A stretch of 64,000 nucleotides of DNA from DATBJJ01 sp036556425 (GTDB lineage: Bacteria > Acidobacteriota > Vicinamibacteria > Vicinamibacterales > 2-12-FULL-66-21), in contig DATBJJ010000044.1 in NCBI GenBank assembly GCA_036556425.1, forward strand, positions 1-64,000, read 5' to 3'. A program made the translations under genes and the position numbers. Under the pieces are notes generated by a model. That model did no database searches. It was given only the letters and a program-made list of their open reading frames with translations, and was not told where the DNA came from. Of this stretch, positions 25,639 through 33,449 are shown piece after piece (position 1 is the first letter of the stretch; every line of letters starts with the position of its first letter).

Positions 25639-28315
25639 CATGAACGCGATCGACGCCCTGCTGCAACAGCCGGCTGCGCAGGCGATCGGTTGGGCGCTCC
25701 TGCAGTTCGTCTGGCAGGGCGCGCTCGTCGGCCTGCTCACCGCCGCCGCGTTGTTTGCGCTGCGCAGGAGCGCCGCGGACGTCCGCTACGTCGTCGCGAC
25801 AATCGGCCTGTCGCTGATGGTGACGATGCCGGCGGTGACCGCGGTGCAAACGTGGCGCGCGATGGCGGATCCGTCGCTGGCGGCGCGCGACGCGGCGTTC
25901 GCGCTCCCGAGCGTGGCCGCGACGACGAAGGCGACGACGGTTTCCATCGAGCCGATCGCTCCCGCGATCGGCGCCGGCACGCAAGCGAGTGCGTCGATCG
26001 AGGCGTCGACCGCGGCCGCGAGCGCGCAGGAGCCGCCGAATTGGCTGCCGATGCTGCTCGTCGCGTGGATCAGCGGCGTCACGATCCTGACGTTCCGCTT
26101 GATCGCGGGCTTCCTGTGGATTCAGCGCATGAAGTCGCACGGAACATCGCCCGTGCCCGATCGATGGCAGCACGTCGCGGCCGTTCTCTGCAGGCGGCTG
26201 CACATCGCGCGGCCGATCGAGTTGTTGAAATCCGCCGCCGTCGAGGTGCCGACCGTGATCGGTTGGCTGCGGCCGGTGGTGCTGCTGCCGGCGAGCGCGC
26301 TGGCCGGCATGGGTCCGCATCAGCTCGAGGCGATTCTCGCGCACGAGCTCGCGCACATCCGCCGACACGACTATCTCGTCAATCTGCTGCAGACGCTCGT
26401 CGAGACGCTGCTCTTCTATCATCCAGCCGTGTGGTGGTTGTCGCGCCGCATTCGCATCGAGCGCGAGAACTGCTGCGACGATCTCGCGGTGAGCCTGTGC
26501 GGCGATCCGTACGCGTACGCGAAAGCGCTCGCCGACCTCGAACAGCTGCGCGGCGAGGACGGTCAGCTCGTGCTCGCCGCGAGCGGCGGCTCGCTGCTCC
26601 ATCGCGTTCGACGGCTGCTCGGTGCGCCCCCGCATGCGGGCCGCGGTCCGGGATGGCTCGCAGGAAGCGCGGCGGTCCTGTTGATCGTGACGATTGCCGC
26701 CGGAGCTCTGGGCCGCAACGCGCTCGAAGCGCAGCAAGCTGTCGCGAGCACTCCGGTCAGCGGCCCCGTGATTCAGCCGCCGGCCGGCGCTGCGTCCACG
26801 CCGGTGATCGCCGCGGCCCCGACACGGGCGAGTGCGACGACTCCGGCTCGCGTGCAGGAGACGCCCGCGACGACTCCGGCAATTGCCGCGGCGCCCGTAA
26901 CGGCGCCGGTCCAAGAGACGCCGCGCGAGCCGCAGGAAATCAACGTACGCCGCCTGTTGGCCCTGCTCGCGGACGTCTTCGATCAGTTCGCGATGTGGCC
27001 GCCGCCAGCGCCGCCGGAGCCTCCGACGCCGCCGGAACCGCCTATGCCACCGATGCCGCCGATGGCGCCGATGCCACCGATGGCGCCGATGCCACCGATG
27101 CCGCCGATGCCACCGATGGCGCCTGCGCCGCCGATGCCACCGATGCCGCCCGTGCCGCCGATGCCACCGATGGCGCCCGCGCCGCCGATGCCACCGATGG
27201 CGCCCGCGCCGCCGATACCACCCACGCCACCGACGCCGCCGGTGCCGCCGGAACCCGGCTGGTTCTCGGGCCAGCGCTCGAGGAGCAGCGGCAATTTTAC
27301 GTGGTCGGATGGATCGCAGAAGCTGCAGGTCCAGTACGACGGCGCCGTCGAGTTCACCGACGACGACAAGGACGTGAAGAGCCTGTCGCCCAACGGATTT
27401 CTTCGTATTCGCGATGGAGGCTCGCACACGGTCGAGTTCATGGCCGATGGATCGGGCCGAATCACTCGGCGCTACTGGGTGCGCTCGTCAGAGCAGCCGT
27501 TCGAGCCCGATGGGCGCAAGTGGCTCGCCGAGCAGTTGCCCCGGTTCATTCGACAGACCGGCATCGGCGCCGAGGGCCGCGTTCAGCGAATCCTGAAGGC
27601 GAAAGGGGCGGCGGGCGTGCTCGCGGAGATTGGTTTCATCGAGGGAAGCTGGGCGAAGCGCGTGTATTTCACCGAGTTGATCAAAGCCGGGACGTTCGAG
27701 CCGCAAGTCGTTCGCCAAATCCTCGCGCAGGCGTCTCGCGACATCGAGTCCGACTTCGAGCTCGCGAGCTTTCTGATCCACGGCGCCGATCGCTTGATGG
27801 TCGACAAGTCGGCGCGTCAGGCGTACTTCGACGCGGTCAAGTCGATCGATTCCGATTTCGAGATGCGCCGCGTGTACTCGGCCGCGCTGAAGCAGGGACC
27901 GGTGCCTCCGGACGTCCTCGCGAGCGTGCTCGACGCGAGCACCGCGATCGGTTCGTCCTTCGAGAAGGCACAGTTGCTGATGCAGGTGGCGCAGCTCCAG
28001 CCGCTCGACGCCACCGTGCGGCCGGCGTTCTTCCGCGCCGCGGCGACGATTGACTCGTCGTTCGAGCACGGCCGCGTGCTGCAGACCGTCGCGCGCAAGG
28101 CGGACTCGTCGCCCGACCTGGTGCTGGCGATCCTGAAGTCCGCGCAGCAGATCGACAGCAATTTCGAGGCGTCGCAGGTGCTGCGTGCCGTCGCCGCCGC
28201 TCACGCCATCGAAGGCGAGGCGCGCACCGCGTACATCGCCATCGCCGAGCGCCTCGGCGATTTCGAGGAAGGCCGGGCGATGGCTGCGTTGGTGAGAGCG
28301 GAGAAGAGGAAGTAG
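25625..28315 (+). CDS. M56 (BlaR1-like) peptidase with Pro-rich linker and helical repeats
   Basis: An 896-residue membrane protein. The N-terminal M56 domain has several TM helices and the zinc motif HELAHIRRHDY (H240, E241, H244), then FYHPAVWWLSRRIRIERENC and a further TM. After it comes an Ala/Thr/Pro linker, a long run of PPM/PPA tripeptides (about 458-545), a small beta-rich domain (GNFTWSDGSQKLQVQYDG) and a helical C-terminus. The C-terminus has repeats of roughly 40 residues, each marked by IDSDFE, IGSSFE, IDSSFE or IDSNFE. The C-terminal half should lie outside the membrane and may sense the signal. Its start overlaps blaI by 14 bases and has GGAGG seven bases upstream. Confidence 0.9.
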   Translation: MNAIDMNAIDALLQQPAAQAIGWALLQFVWQGALVGLLTAAALFALRRSAADVRYVVATIGLSLMVTMPAVTAVQTWRAMADPSLAARDAAFALPSVAATTKATTVSIEPIAPAIGAGTQASASIEASTAAASAQEPPNWLPMLLVAWISGVTILTFRLIAGFLWIQRMKSHGTSPVPDRWQHVAAVLCRRLHIARPIELLKSAAVEVPTVIGWLRPVVLLPASALAGMGPHQLEAILAHELAHIRRHDYLVNLLQTLVETLLFYHPAVWWLSRRIRIERENCCDDLAVSLCGDPYAYAKALADLEQLRGEDGQLVLAASGGSLLHRVRRLLGAPPHAGRGPGWLAGSAAVLLIVTIAAGALGRNALEAQQAVASTPVSGPVIQPPAGAASTPVIAAAPTRASATTPARVQETPATTPAIAAAPVTAPVQETPREPQEINVRRLLALLADVFDQFAMWPPPAPPEPPTPPEPPMPPMPPMAPMPPMAPMPPMPPMPPMAPAPPMPPMPPVPPMPPMAPAPPMPPMAPAPPIPPTPPTPPVPPEPGWFSGQRSRSSGNFTWSDGSQKLQVQYDGAVEFTDDDKDVKSLSPNGFLRIRDGGSHTVEFMADGSGRITRRYWVRSSEQPFEPDGRKWLAEQLPRFIRQTGIGAEGRVQRILKAKGAAGVLAEIGFIEGSWAKRVYFTELIKAGTFEPQVVRQILAQASRDIESDFELASFLIHGADRLMVDKSARQAYFDAVKSIDSDFEMRRVYSAALKQGPVPPDVLASVLDASTAIGSSFEKAQLLMQVAQLQPLDATVRPAFFRAAATIDSSFEHGRVLQTVARKADSSPDLVLAILKSAQQIDSNFEASQVLRAVAAAHAIEGEARTAYIAIAERLGDFEEGRAMAALVRAEKRK
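26998..27258 (+). repeat. In-frame Pro-Pro-Met/Ala coding repeat
   Basis: A run of 9- and 18-bp units of the type CCGATGCCACCGATGGCG inside the M56 gene. It encodes a stiff PPM/PPA polyproline rod, is likely to vary in length between strains, and would act as a spacer through the cell wall or periplasm. Confidence 0.85.
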
Positions 28316-28316
28316 A

Positions 28317-28344
28317 CGGGATCCGGGATCCCGGATCCCGAGTC
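28317..28344. repeat. Heptad array filling a convergent gap
   Basis: Four contiguous 7-bp units: CGGGATC, CGGGATC, CCGGATC, CCGAGTC. Bases 28318-28339 form a perfect 22-bp palindrome. It fills the whole gap between the M56 and amidase genes and overlaps the amidase stop codon. Confidence 0.88.
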
Positions 28345-30196
28345 ACAGCGTCAGCTGCGGCTTCATCTCGTTCCACTTCGACGCGCGCTCGTACGCGAGC
28401 GCCACGCGCAGCACCGTGGCCTCGTCGTACAGGCGTCCCGTCACCATCAGTTCCAGCGGGGCGTTTGCCACGAACCCCGCGCGCAACGCGACGGCCGGAT
28501 GTCCGGTCAAGTTCGTGATGCCGAGACTGCCGCCGCCGGTGGGCGAGAGGAACACGTCGTACTCCGACATCAGCTTGTCCATCTCGCGCATCAACAGCGT
28601 GCGAATCCTTTGCGCGCGGATGTATTCGACCGCCGGAACGAAGCGGTGCGTCCTGAACGCGTTCGGCCACGTTCCCAACGATGAATCCTTGATCCCTTCG
28701 CTGCGCGTCAGATCGTCGAACGCGGCCGCCGCTTCCGTCGTGAGCACGAAAGCTATCGCGTTCGCGTAGCGCGAGGCGTTCGGCGGAACCTCGATCGGAT
28801 GGAGCGTGGCGCCCGCCTTTCGATACGCCTCGAGCGCATCGTTCAGCAGCTTCAGCCGTTCTTCCGCGCGCTTGCGCTGTTCCTCCGGCGACAGACCGCC
28901 TCGCCCGCGCCCTTCGCGTCCCGCGCCTTCGCCGCGTCCGGCCGCCTCGCCGCGCCCGGCCGCCTCGCCGCGCGCGCCGCGCCCTTCACCGCGTCCGCCC
29001 TCTTCCTGCGGCTCGAACTCCGCCTTGATGTAGCCGATCTTCAACTTCGAGAGCGGCAGATCCGGATTCCACGCGAACGGCGCGTCCACGACGGTGTCGT
29101 CGCGGCCGTCGGGGCCGTAGATCGCGTTGAACACGAGCGCGCAGTCCTCGACCGTCCGGCACATCGGCCCGATCTTGTCCATCGTCCAACTCAGCGCCAT
29201 CGCGCCGAAGCGGCTCACGCGGCCGTACGTTGGTCTGAGGCCGGTGACGCCGTTCACCGCGGACGGCGAGATGATCGATCCGCGCGTCTCGGTGCCAATC
29301 GCGAAGCCGACGAGTCCCGCCGCCGTTGCCGAACCCGGACCTGCGGACGATCCGCTCGATCCGCCCCTGACCGGATCGTCCGGATTCCACGGGTTCTTCG
29401 TCTGACCGCGGAACCATCGATCGCCTTGCGCGAGCGCGCCCATCGACAGCTTGGCGACGAGCACCGCGCCCGCGTCGCGCAGCCGCTCGACGATCGTCGC
29501 GTCGTAGTCGAACACCTGGTTCTGGAACGGTCCGGCGCCCCACGTCGTGGGGATGCCCTTCGTCGCAAACAGATCCTTCGCGCCCCACGGGATCCCGTGC
29601 AGCGGACCTTTGTAGTGTCCCGCGCGAATCTCCTTGTCGGCCTGCGCCGCTTGTGCGAGCGCCAGATCTTCGGTGAGCGTGACGATGCAGTTCAGTTTCG
29701 GACCGTATTTCTTCAGACGGTCCAGATACATCTTCGTCAGCTCGGTCGACGACACGTCGCGCCGCTGCACCAACGGCGCGAGCGCGGTGACGGGAAGGAA
29801 CGCCAGCTCCTCGAGCGAGGACGGCCGCGCGCGCGGACCGCTCAGGAGGACTTTGATCTTCGCGTTCGGCGTGGCGGATCCCTTCGGCTTCTTGCCGGGG
29901 AGATACGGGCGAAACGTGATCGCGGGCTCGGTGTCGAGCGGCACGTCGATCTTCCGCATCGTCTCGTAGTTCTCGAGGTTGCGGTTGACGCCGTTGAGCG
30001 CCTGTTCCTCCTCGGCGTCGCTGAAGTCGACACCGAAGATCTTCTCGCCGCACTCGAGCGTCTCCTTGGCGATCCGCCGCGCCTGCTCCTGTTGCGCGCG
30101 GATGATGCCGGGCGCGGCAATCCCGCCCGCCACCGCGGCGGGAATCGTTTGAAGGAACCGCCGACGATGAAGGCCGCGCGCGCGTGACTGCTTCAT
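28343..30196 (-). CDS. Amidase signature family enzyme, Tat signal
   Basis: A 617-residue protein. It starts with a twin-arginine signal (HRRRFLQTIPAAVAGGIA), indicating export. The amidase core holds the Ser-cisSer-Lys triad: GIPWGAKDLFAT (Lys), VRGGSSGSSAGPGSATAAG (cis-Ser) and GTETRGSIISPSAVNG (nucleophile Ser). It hydrolyses an amide bond, but the substrate is unknown. An unusual insertion of about 35 residues rich in Glu, Gly and Arg (encoded at roughly 28905-29010, repeats of GRGEAA) interrupts the C-terminal half before a helical segment. GGGAGG precedes ATG 30196. It follows the secreted hypothetical gene by 17 bases on the same strand. Confidence 0.9.
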   Translation of the reverse strand: MKQSRARGLHRRRFLQTIPAAVAGGIAAPGIIRAQQEQARRIAKETLECGEKIFGVDFSDAEEEQALNGVNRNLENYETMRKIDVPLDTEPAITFRPYLPGKKPKGSATPNAKIKVLLSGPRARPSSLEELAFLPVTALAPLVQRRDVSSTELTKMYLDRLKKYGPKLNCIVTLTEDLALAQAAQADKEIRAGHYKGPLHGIPWGAKDLFATKGIPTTWGAGPFQNQVFDYDATIVERLRDAGAVLVAKLSMGALAQGDRWFRGQTKNPWNPDDPVRGGSSGSSAGPGSATAAGLVGFAIGTETRGSIISPSAVNGVTGLRPTYGRVSRFGAMALSWTMDKIGPMCRTVEDCALVFNAIYGPDGRDDTVVDAPFAWNPDLPLSKLKIGYIKAEFEPQEEGGRGEGRGARGEAAGRGEAAGRGEGAGREGRGRGGLSPEEQRKRAEERLKLLNDALEAYRKAGATLHPIEVPPNASRYANAIAFVLTTEAAAAFDDLTRSEGIKDSSLGTWPNAFRTHRFVPAVEYIRAQRIRTLLMREMDKLMSEYDVFLSPTGGGSLGITNLTGHPAVALRAGFVANAPLELMVTGRLYDEATVLRVALAYERASKWNEMKPQLTL

Positions 30197-30213
30197 AGCT
30201 CCTCCCAGCCGAA

Positions 30214-31194
30214 CTACTTCTTCAACTTGAACCCCGCGGGGATATCGAGATCGGATGCGGCGACCGAGGTGCCGACTTCGAGCGTCTCGGAGTTGATCGT
30301 GAAGATGGTCGCCCGCGGACTGTCGTTCTTCTTCGCGATCCTGCGCGCGAGCATGCCGCTCAGGCCGCCGCCGCCCGACTGCTTGCTCTGTTCCTCGATC
30401 TGCGCCTTGCTCTTCACCGCCTCGAACGTGGTCGTCGTCGCGAGCGGCGTGCCTTTCAGGCTGACCTTCTCCTGGTTGAGGCGATCCATCGCCTGCTTGA
30501 CCATCGGATACATCGCCAAGACGGCAGCCATCTGCTCGGCGGAAATCGTCGCCGTCTCCGGCGCGATCGCTTTCCAGTAGCGCATCTCGAATTCGGCGAG
30601 CTCCTTGAGCGCGGGAATCTCCGGCGCGAGCCACGAATCGGCGGTCACGACGAGGCCGCCGCTCTCGTCGAGCGTCTTGCCTTTCTCGCGAACCGTGATC
30701 GTCATCACCACTTCGCGCGTATCGTAGCCCGCCATCGACTTGGTCTGGCCGGTTTCCTTGACGTTGAAATCGACTTCGACCTCCTTCTCGCCCGACGGAC
30801 GTTTTTCCGCTTCGCCCGGTTCTTTCTGCGCCTCTTCTTTCGCCTGCTTCGCGGCACGCTCCTGCGCTTCGCGAAGCTTGCGGCGCAGCTCTTCGAAGGT
30901 CGTGACCGTGTATTCCTTCTTCTTCATGTCGAGGTCGTAGACTTTCTCCTCGCCCAGGTCGACGATCCGGCCGTTCGAGTCGTTCACCGTCGCCTTCCGA
31001 TTGCCCTTGACCGCATTGGTCGACGCGATGCCCTCGCTCGCGGCCTTGCCGCCGAACATGCGCATCATCGTGCCGAGCATGCCCTCGAACTTCACTTGAC
31101 CCTTTTCGCGGGTCTTCACGTCGGCGACGAGCGGTGTTACGGCCGATGTCAGAAAGAGAGAGACGACGGCGAGCGATAGGAACCGACGATTCAT
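30214..31194 (-). CDS. Secreted hypothetical protein
   Basis: A 326-residue protein with a Sec signal (LSLAVVSLFLTSAVTPLVA). After it come a segment rich in Met, Gly and Lys, a charged coiled-coil region (FEELRRKLREAQERAAKQAK), a beta-rich part (VDFNVKETGQTKSMAGYDTR) and a C-terminus ending AGFKLKK. It resembles secreted proteins of the DUF4412 type in having a Met-rich start and a KETGQTK-G-Y-R segment, but I do not claim that family firmly. GGAGG lies five bases before the ATG. It is directly upstream of the amidase on the same strand, suggesting a two-gene transcript. Confidence 0.75.
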   Translation of the reverse strand: MNRRFLSLAVVSLFLTSAVTPLVADVKTREKGQVKFEGMLGTMMRMFGGKAASEGIASTNAVKGNRKATVNDSNGRIVDLGEEKVYDLDMKKKEYTVTTFEELRRKLREAQERAAKQAKEEAQKEPGEAEKRPSGEKEVEVDFNVKETGQTKSMAGYDTREVVMTITVREKGKTLDESGGLVVTADSWLAPEIPALKELAEFEMRYWKAIAPETATISAEQMAAVLAMYPMVKQAMDRLNQEKVSLKGTPLATTTTFEAVKSKAQIEEQSKQSGGGGLSGMLARRIAKKNDSPRATIFTINSETLEVGTSVAASDLDIPAGFKLKK

Positions 31195-31277
31195 GGAGCC
31201 TCCGTGGGGATGAGTCCCGTCGATTTTACACGCGATAGAATGACGCGAATGCGCATGGCTTTCATGCCACCGTGGCT

Positions 31278-31293
31278 TCCGGCTTTGGCCGGA
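31278..31293. repeat. REP-like hairpin TCCGGC-TTTG-GCCGGA
   Basis: A perfect 6-bp stem with a TTTG loop in the leader of the triple-RidA gene. Similar hairpins stand at 34850-34869 and 63475-63490. Its presence argues that this leader is not coding. Confidence 0.55.
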
Positions 31294-31320
31294 CGCACCT
31301 CGCTCTTCGTCGCGCTTGGA

Positions 31321-32478
31321 ATGTCTATGCAGATACCGAAAGAGATCGTGACCGCCGGCCCCGCGCCGGCCGGCCCGTATAGCCCTGCCGTTAAGGCGGG
31401 CGGACTGATTTACCTGTCGGGCACGCTCGCGCAAGACGGCACGGGCGCGATCGTCGGCAAGGGAGACGCCGGCCAGCAGACCAGGCGCGTGCTCGATCGG
31501 CTGAGGGACGTGCTCGCCGCCGCGGGCTCGTCGCTGGAGCAGGTCGTGTCCGCGACGGTGTATTTGAAGTCGCAGGCGGACTTCGCGGCCATGAACGACG
31601 CGTACCGGACGTATTGGCCGAAGGAGCCGCCGACGCGAACGACGATCGTCACCGATCTCGTGCTGGCCGATGCGCTCGTGGAGATCTCGATGATCGCGGT
31701 TCCCAACGGCGCGGAGCGTACGATCGTTCATCCGCAAACGTGGATCAAGTCGCCGAATCCATACAGCTACGCGATTCGAACGGGCGACACGCTGTTCCTC
31801 GCGGGGCTCGTCTCGCGCAACGGACGCGACAACACGCCGGTCGCGGGCGACGTGGCCGCGCAAACGAAAGTCGTGCTCGACAACGCCGGCGATCTGCTGA
31901 AAGCCGGGGGCATGACGCACGCGGACGTCGTCAGCGCGAGAGTGTACTTGCCGGATGTGGCGTCGTTTCAGCAGATGAACGAGGCGTATCGCGGCTACTT
32001 TTCATCGGCGCCGCCGGCGCGCGCGACGATCAAAGCTGGCCTCGCCACGAATCAACATGCCGTCGAGATCACGCTCGTGGCGTCGTCCGCACCGCGCGAG
32101 GTGATTCAGGATGGCCGTCCGGTGAATCCCAACCTGAGCGCGGCGATTCGCGCGGGCAATCGCGTGTATCTCTCCGGCATGCTCGGGAACACTCCCGAGA
32201 CGAAAGGCGATGTCGCGGCGCAGACGCGCGAAACGCTCGCGCGCATCCGCCAGGCGCTCCGGGCGGCCGGTTGTACGCCCGCCGATGTCGTCGACAGCCT
32301 CGTCTATCTCACCGACGCCGCGAACTTCGGCGCGATGAACGACGCGTATCGTCCGTTCTTCACGACCGCGTTTCCGGCGCGCGCGACGGTCCAGAGCGGC
32401 CTCGTCGCGCCCGACGGCCTCGTCGAGATCATGGTGACCGCGGAACGCGGCGCCGGCGCCTCGAGCCCCTCGCGATGA
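31321..32478 (+). CDS. Triple RidA-domain (YjgF/YER057c) protein
   Basis: A 385-residue protein of three tandem RidA units (about 1-125, 130-255, 260-380). RidA enzymes hydrolyse reactive 2-aminoacrylate and 2-aminocrotonate formed by PLP enzymes. Each unit keeps the Pro-x-Arg motif of the active site (PTRTTI, PARATI, PARATV) and a following Val-Glu-Ile; unit 1 also keeps GPYSPAV. Most RidA proteins are single-domain trimers, so this could be a covalent trimer. I chose ATG 31321 (ATG 31327 possible), because the upstream frame contains a hairpin. The last four bases overlap the start of threonine dehydratase, the very enzyme whose toxic product RidA removes. Confidence 0.9.
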   Translation: MSMQIPKEIVTAGPAPAGPYSPAVKAGGLIYLSGTLAQDGTGAIVGKGDAGQQTRRVLDRLRDVLAAAGSSLEQVVSATVYLKSQADFAAMNDAYRTYWPKEPPTRTTIVTDLVLADALVEISMIAVPNGAERTIVHPQTWIKSPNPYSYAIRTGDTLFLAGLVSRNGRDNTPVAGDVAAQTKVVLDNAGDLLKAGGMTHADVVSARVYLPDVASFQQMNEAYRGYFSSAPPARATIKAGLATNQHAVEITLVASSAPREVIQDGRPVNPNLSAAIRAGNRVYLSGMLGNTPETKGDVAAQTRETLARIRQALRAAGCTPADVVDSLVYLTDAANFGAMNDAYRPFFTTAFPARATVQSGLVAPDGLVEIMVTAERGAGASSPSR

Positions 32479-33449
32479 GCGTCGATACGATTCCGCTCGG
32501 CCTCGAGGTCTTCGATGCGGCGTTCGCGCGGGTCGCTCCGTACACCTATCGCACGCCGCTCTTGACCTCTCGCACGCTGAGCGAGCTGAGCGGATTCGAC
32601 ATCAGGCTGAAAGCGGAGATGTTTCAGCGGACCGGCTCCTACAAGATCCGCGGGCCGCTGAACAAGTTCATGTTCCTCAGCGACGACGAGCGGAGGAGAG
32701 GCGTCGTCTGCTCGTCGGCGGGGAATCACGCGCAGGGTGTGGCGCTCGCCGCGCGCATCCACGGCATCAAGGCCGTGGTGGTGATGGCCGCGAACGCCAC
32801 GCCGTCGAAGGTGGAGGCCACGCGCGGCTATGGAGCCGAGGTCGTGCTGCACGGCACGATCTGGGATGAAGCCAACGAGAAGGCGAAAGAGCTCGTGCGC
32901 GACCGCGGCCTCACCTACATCCACCCCTTCGACGATCTCGAGCTCATCGCGGGACAGGGCACGGTCGGACTCGAGATCGTCAGGGACTGGCCGGACGTCG
33001 ACGTCATCGTGGTGCCGATCGGCGGCGGCGGTTTGATCTCCGGCATCGCGATGGCGGCGAAGGCGCTCAAACCGGCCGTGACGATCGTCGGCGTCGAATC
33101 GTCCGGCGCGCCGGGGATGCGCGACAGCGTGCGCGCCGGCGCCGTCGTGACGCTCGACCGCGTCGACTGCGTGATCGACGGCCTTCGCGTCAAGCGAGTC
33201 GGCGAGACGACTTTCGAGATCGTACGGCGCGTCGTCGACGACATCGTCACACTGCCGGACGAGCGCATCTTCGAGGCGATGTTGTGGACGATGTCGCACG
33301 CGAAGCTCGTCGTCGAAGGGGCGGCGGCTGCGCCCGTCGCCGCCGTGATCGATGGCCTGATTCGAGCGCCGCGCGGCGCGAAAGTGGTCTGCGTCCTGAG
33401 CGGTGGCAACGTGAATCTCGATCAGATCCGCGGGCTCAAGTGGAACTGA
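32475..33449 (+). CDS. Threonine dehydratase (PLP, catabolic-type)
   Basis: A 324-residue fold-type II PLP enzyme: FQRTGSYKIRGPLNK with the PLP Lys, VCSSAGNHAQGVALAARI, PIGGGGLISGIAMAAK for the phosphate, and the C-terminal LSGGNVNLDQI. It converts threonine (and serine) to 2-oxoacids through aminocrotonate/aminoacrylate. It lacks the ACT-like regulatory domain of biosynthetic IlvA and so resembles the TdcB or serine/threonine dehydratase type. The ATG overlaps the RidA stop (ATGA), and its own end overlaps the GTG start of the DUF523-FdhD gene by ten bases, so all three are translationally linked. Confidence 0.92.
   Translation: MSVDTIPLGLEVFDAAFARVAPYTYRTPLLTSRTLSELSGFDIRLKAEMFQRTGSYKIRGPLNKFMFLSDDERRRGVVCSSAGNHAQGVALAARIHGIKAVVVMAANATPSKVEATRGYGAEVVLHGTIWDEANEKAKELVRDRGLTYIHPFDDLELIAGQGTVGLEIVRDWPDVDVIVVPIGGGGLISGIAMAAKALKPAVTIVGVESSGAPGMRDSVRAGAVVTLDRVDCVIDGLRVKRVGETTFEIVRRVVDDIVTLPDERIFEAMLWTMSHAKLVVEGAAAAPVAAVIDGLIRAPRGAKVVCVLSGGNVNLDQIRGLKWN

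Noticed and set aside
26983..27465. Glycine-rich minus-strand frame (GGIGGAGAIGG type) resembling a PE-PGRS protein
   Set aside because: It is the antisense of the Pro-Pro-Met/Ala coding repeat of the M56 gene.
31204..31320. N-terminal extension of the triple-RidA gene (possible signal peptide)
   Set aside because: The stretch contains a perfect hairpin of the REP-like family, lacks the coding GC3 bias, and RidA proteins begin at the chosen ATG.
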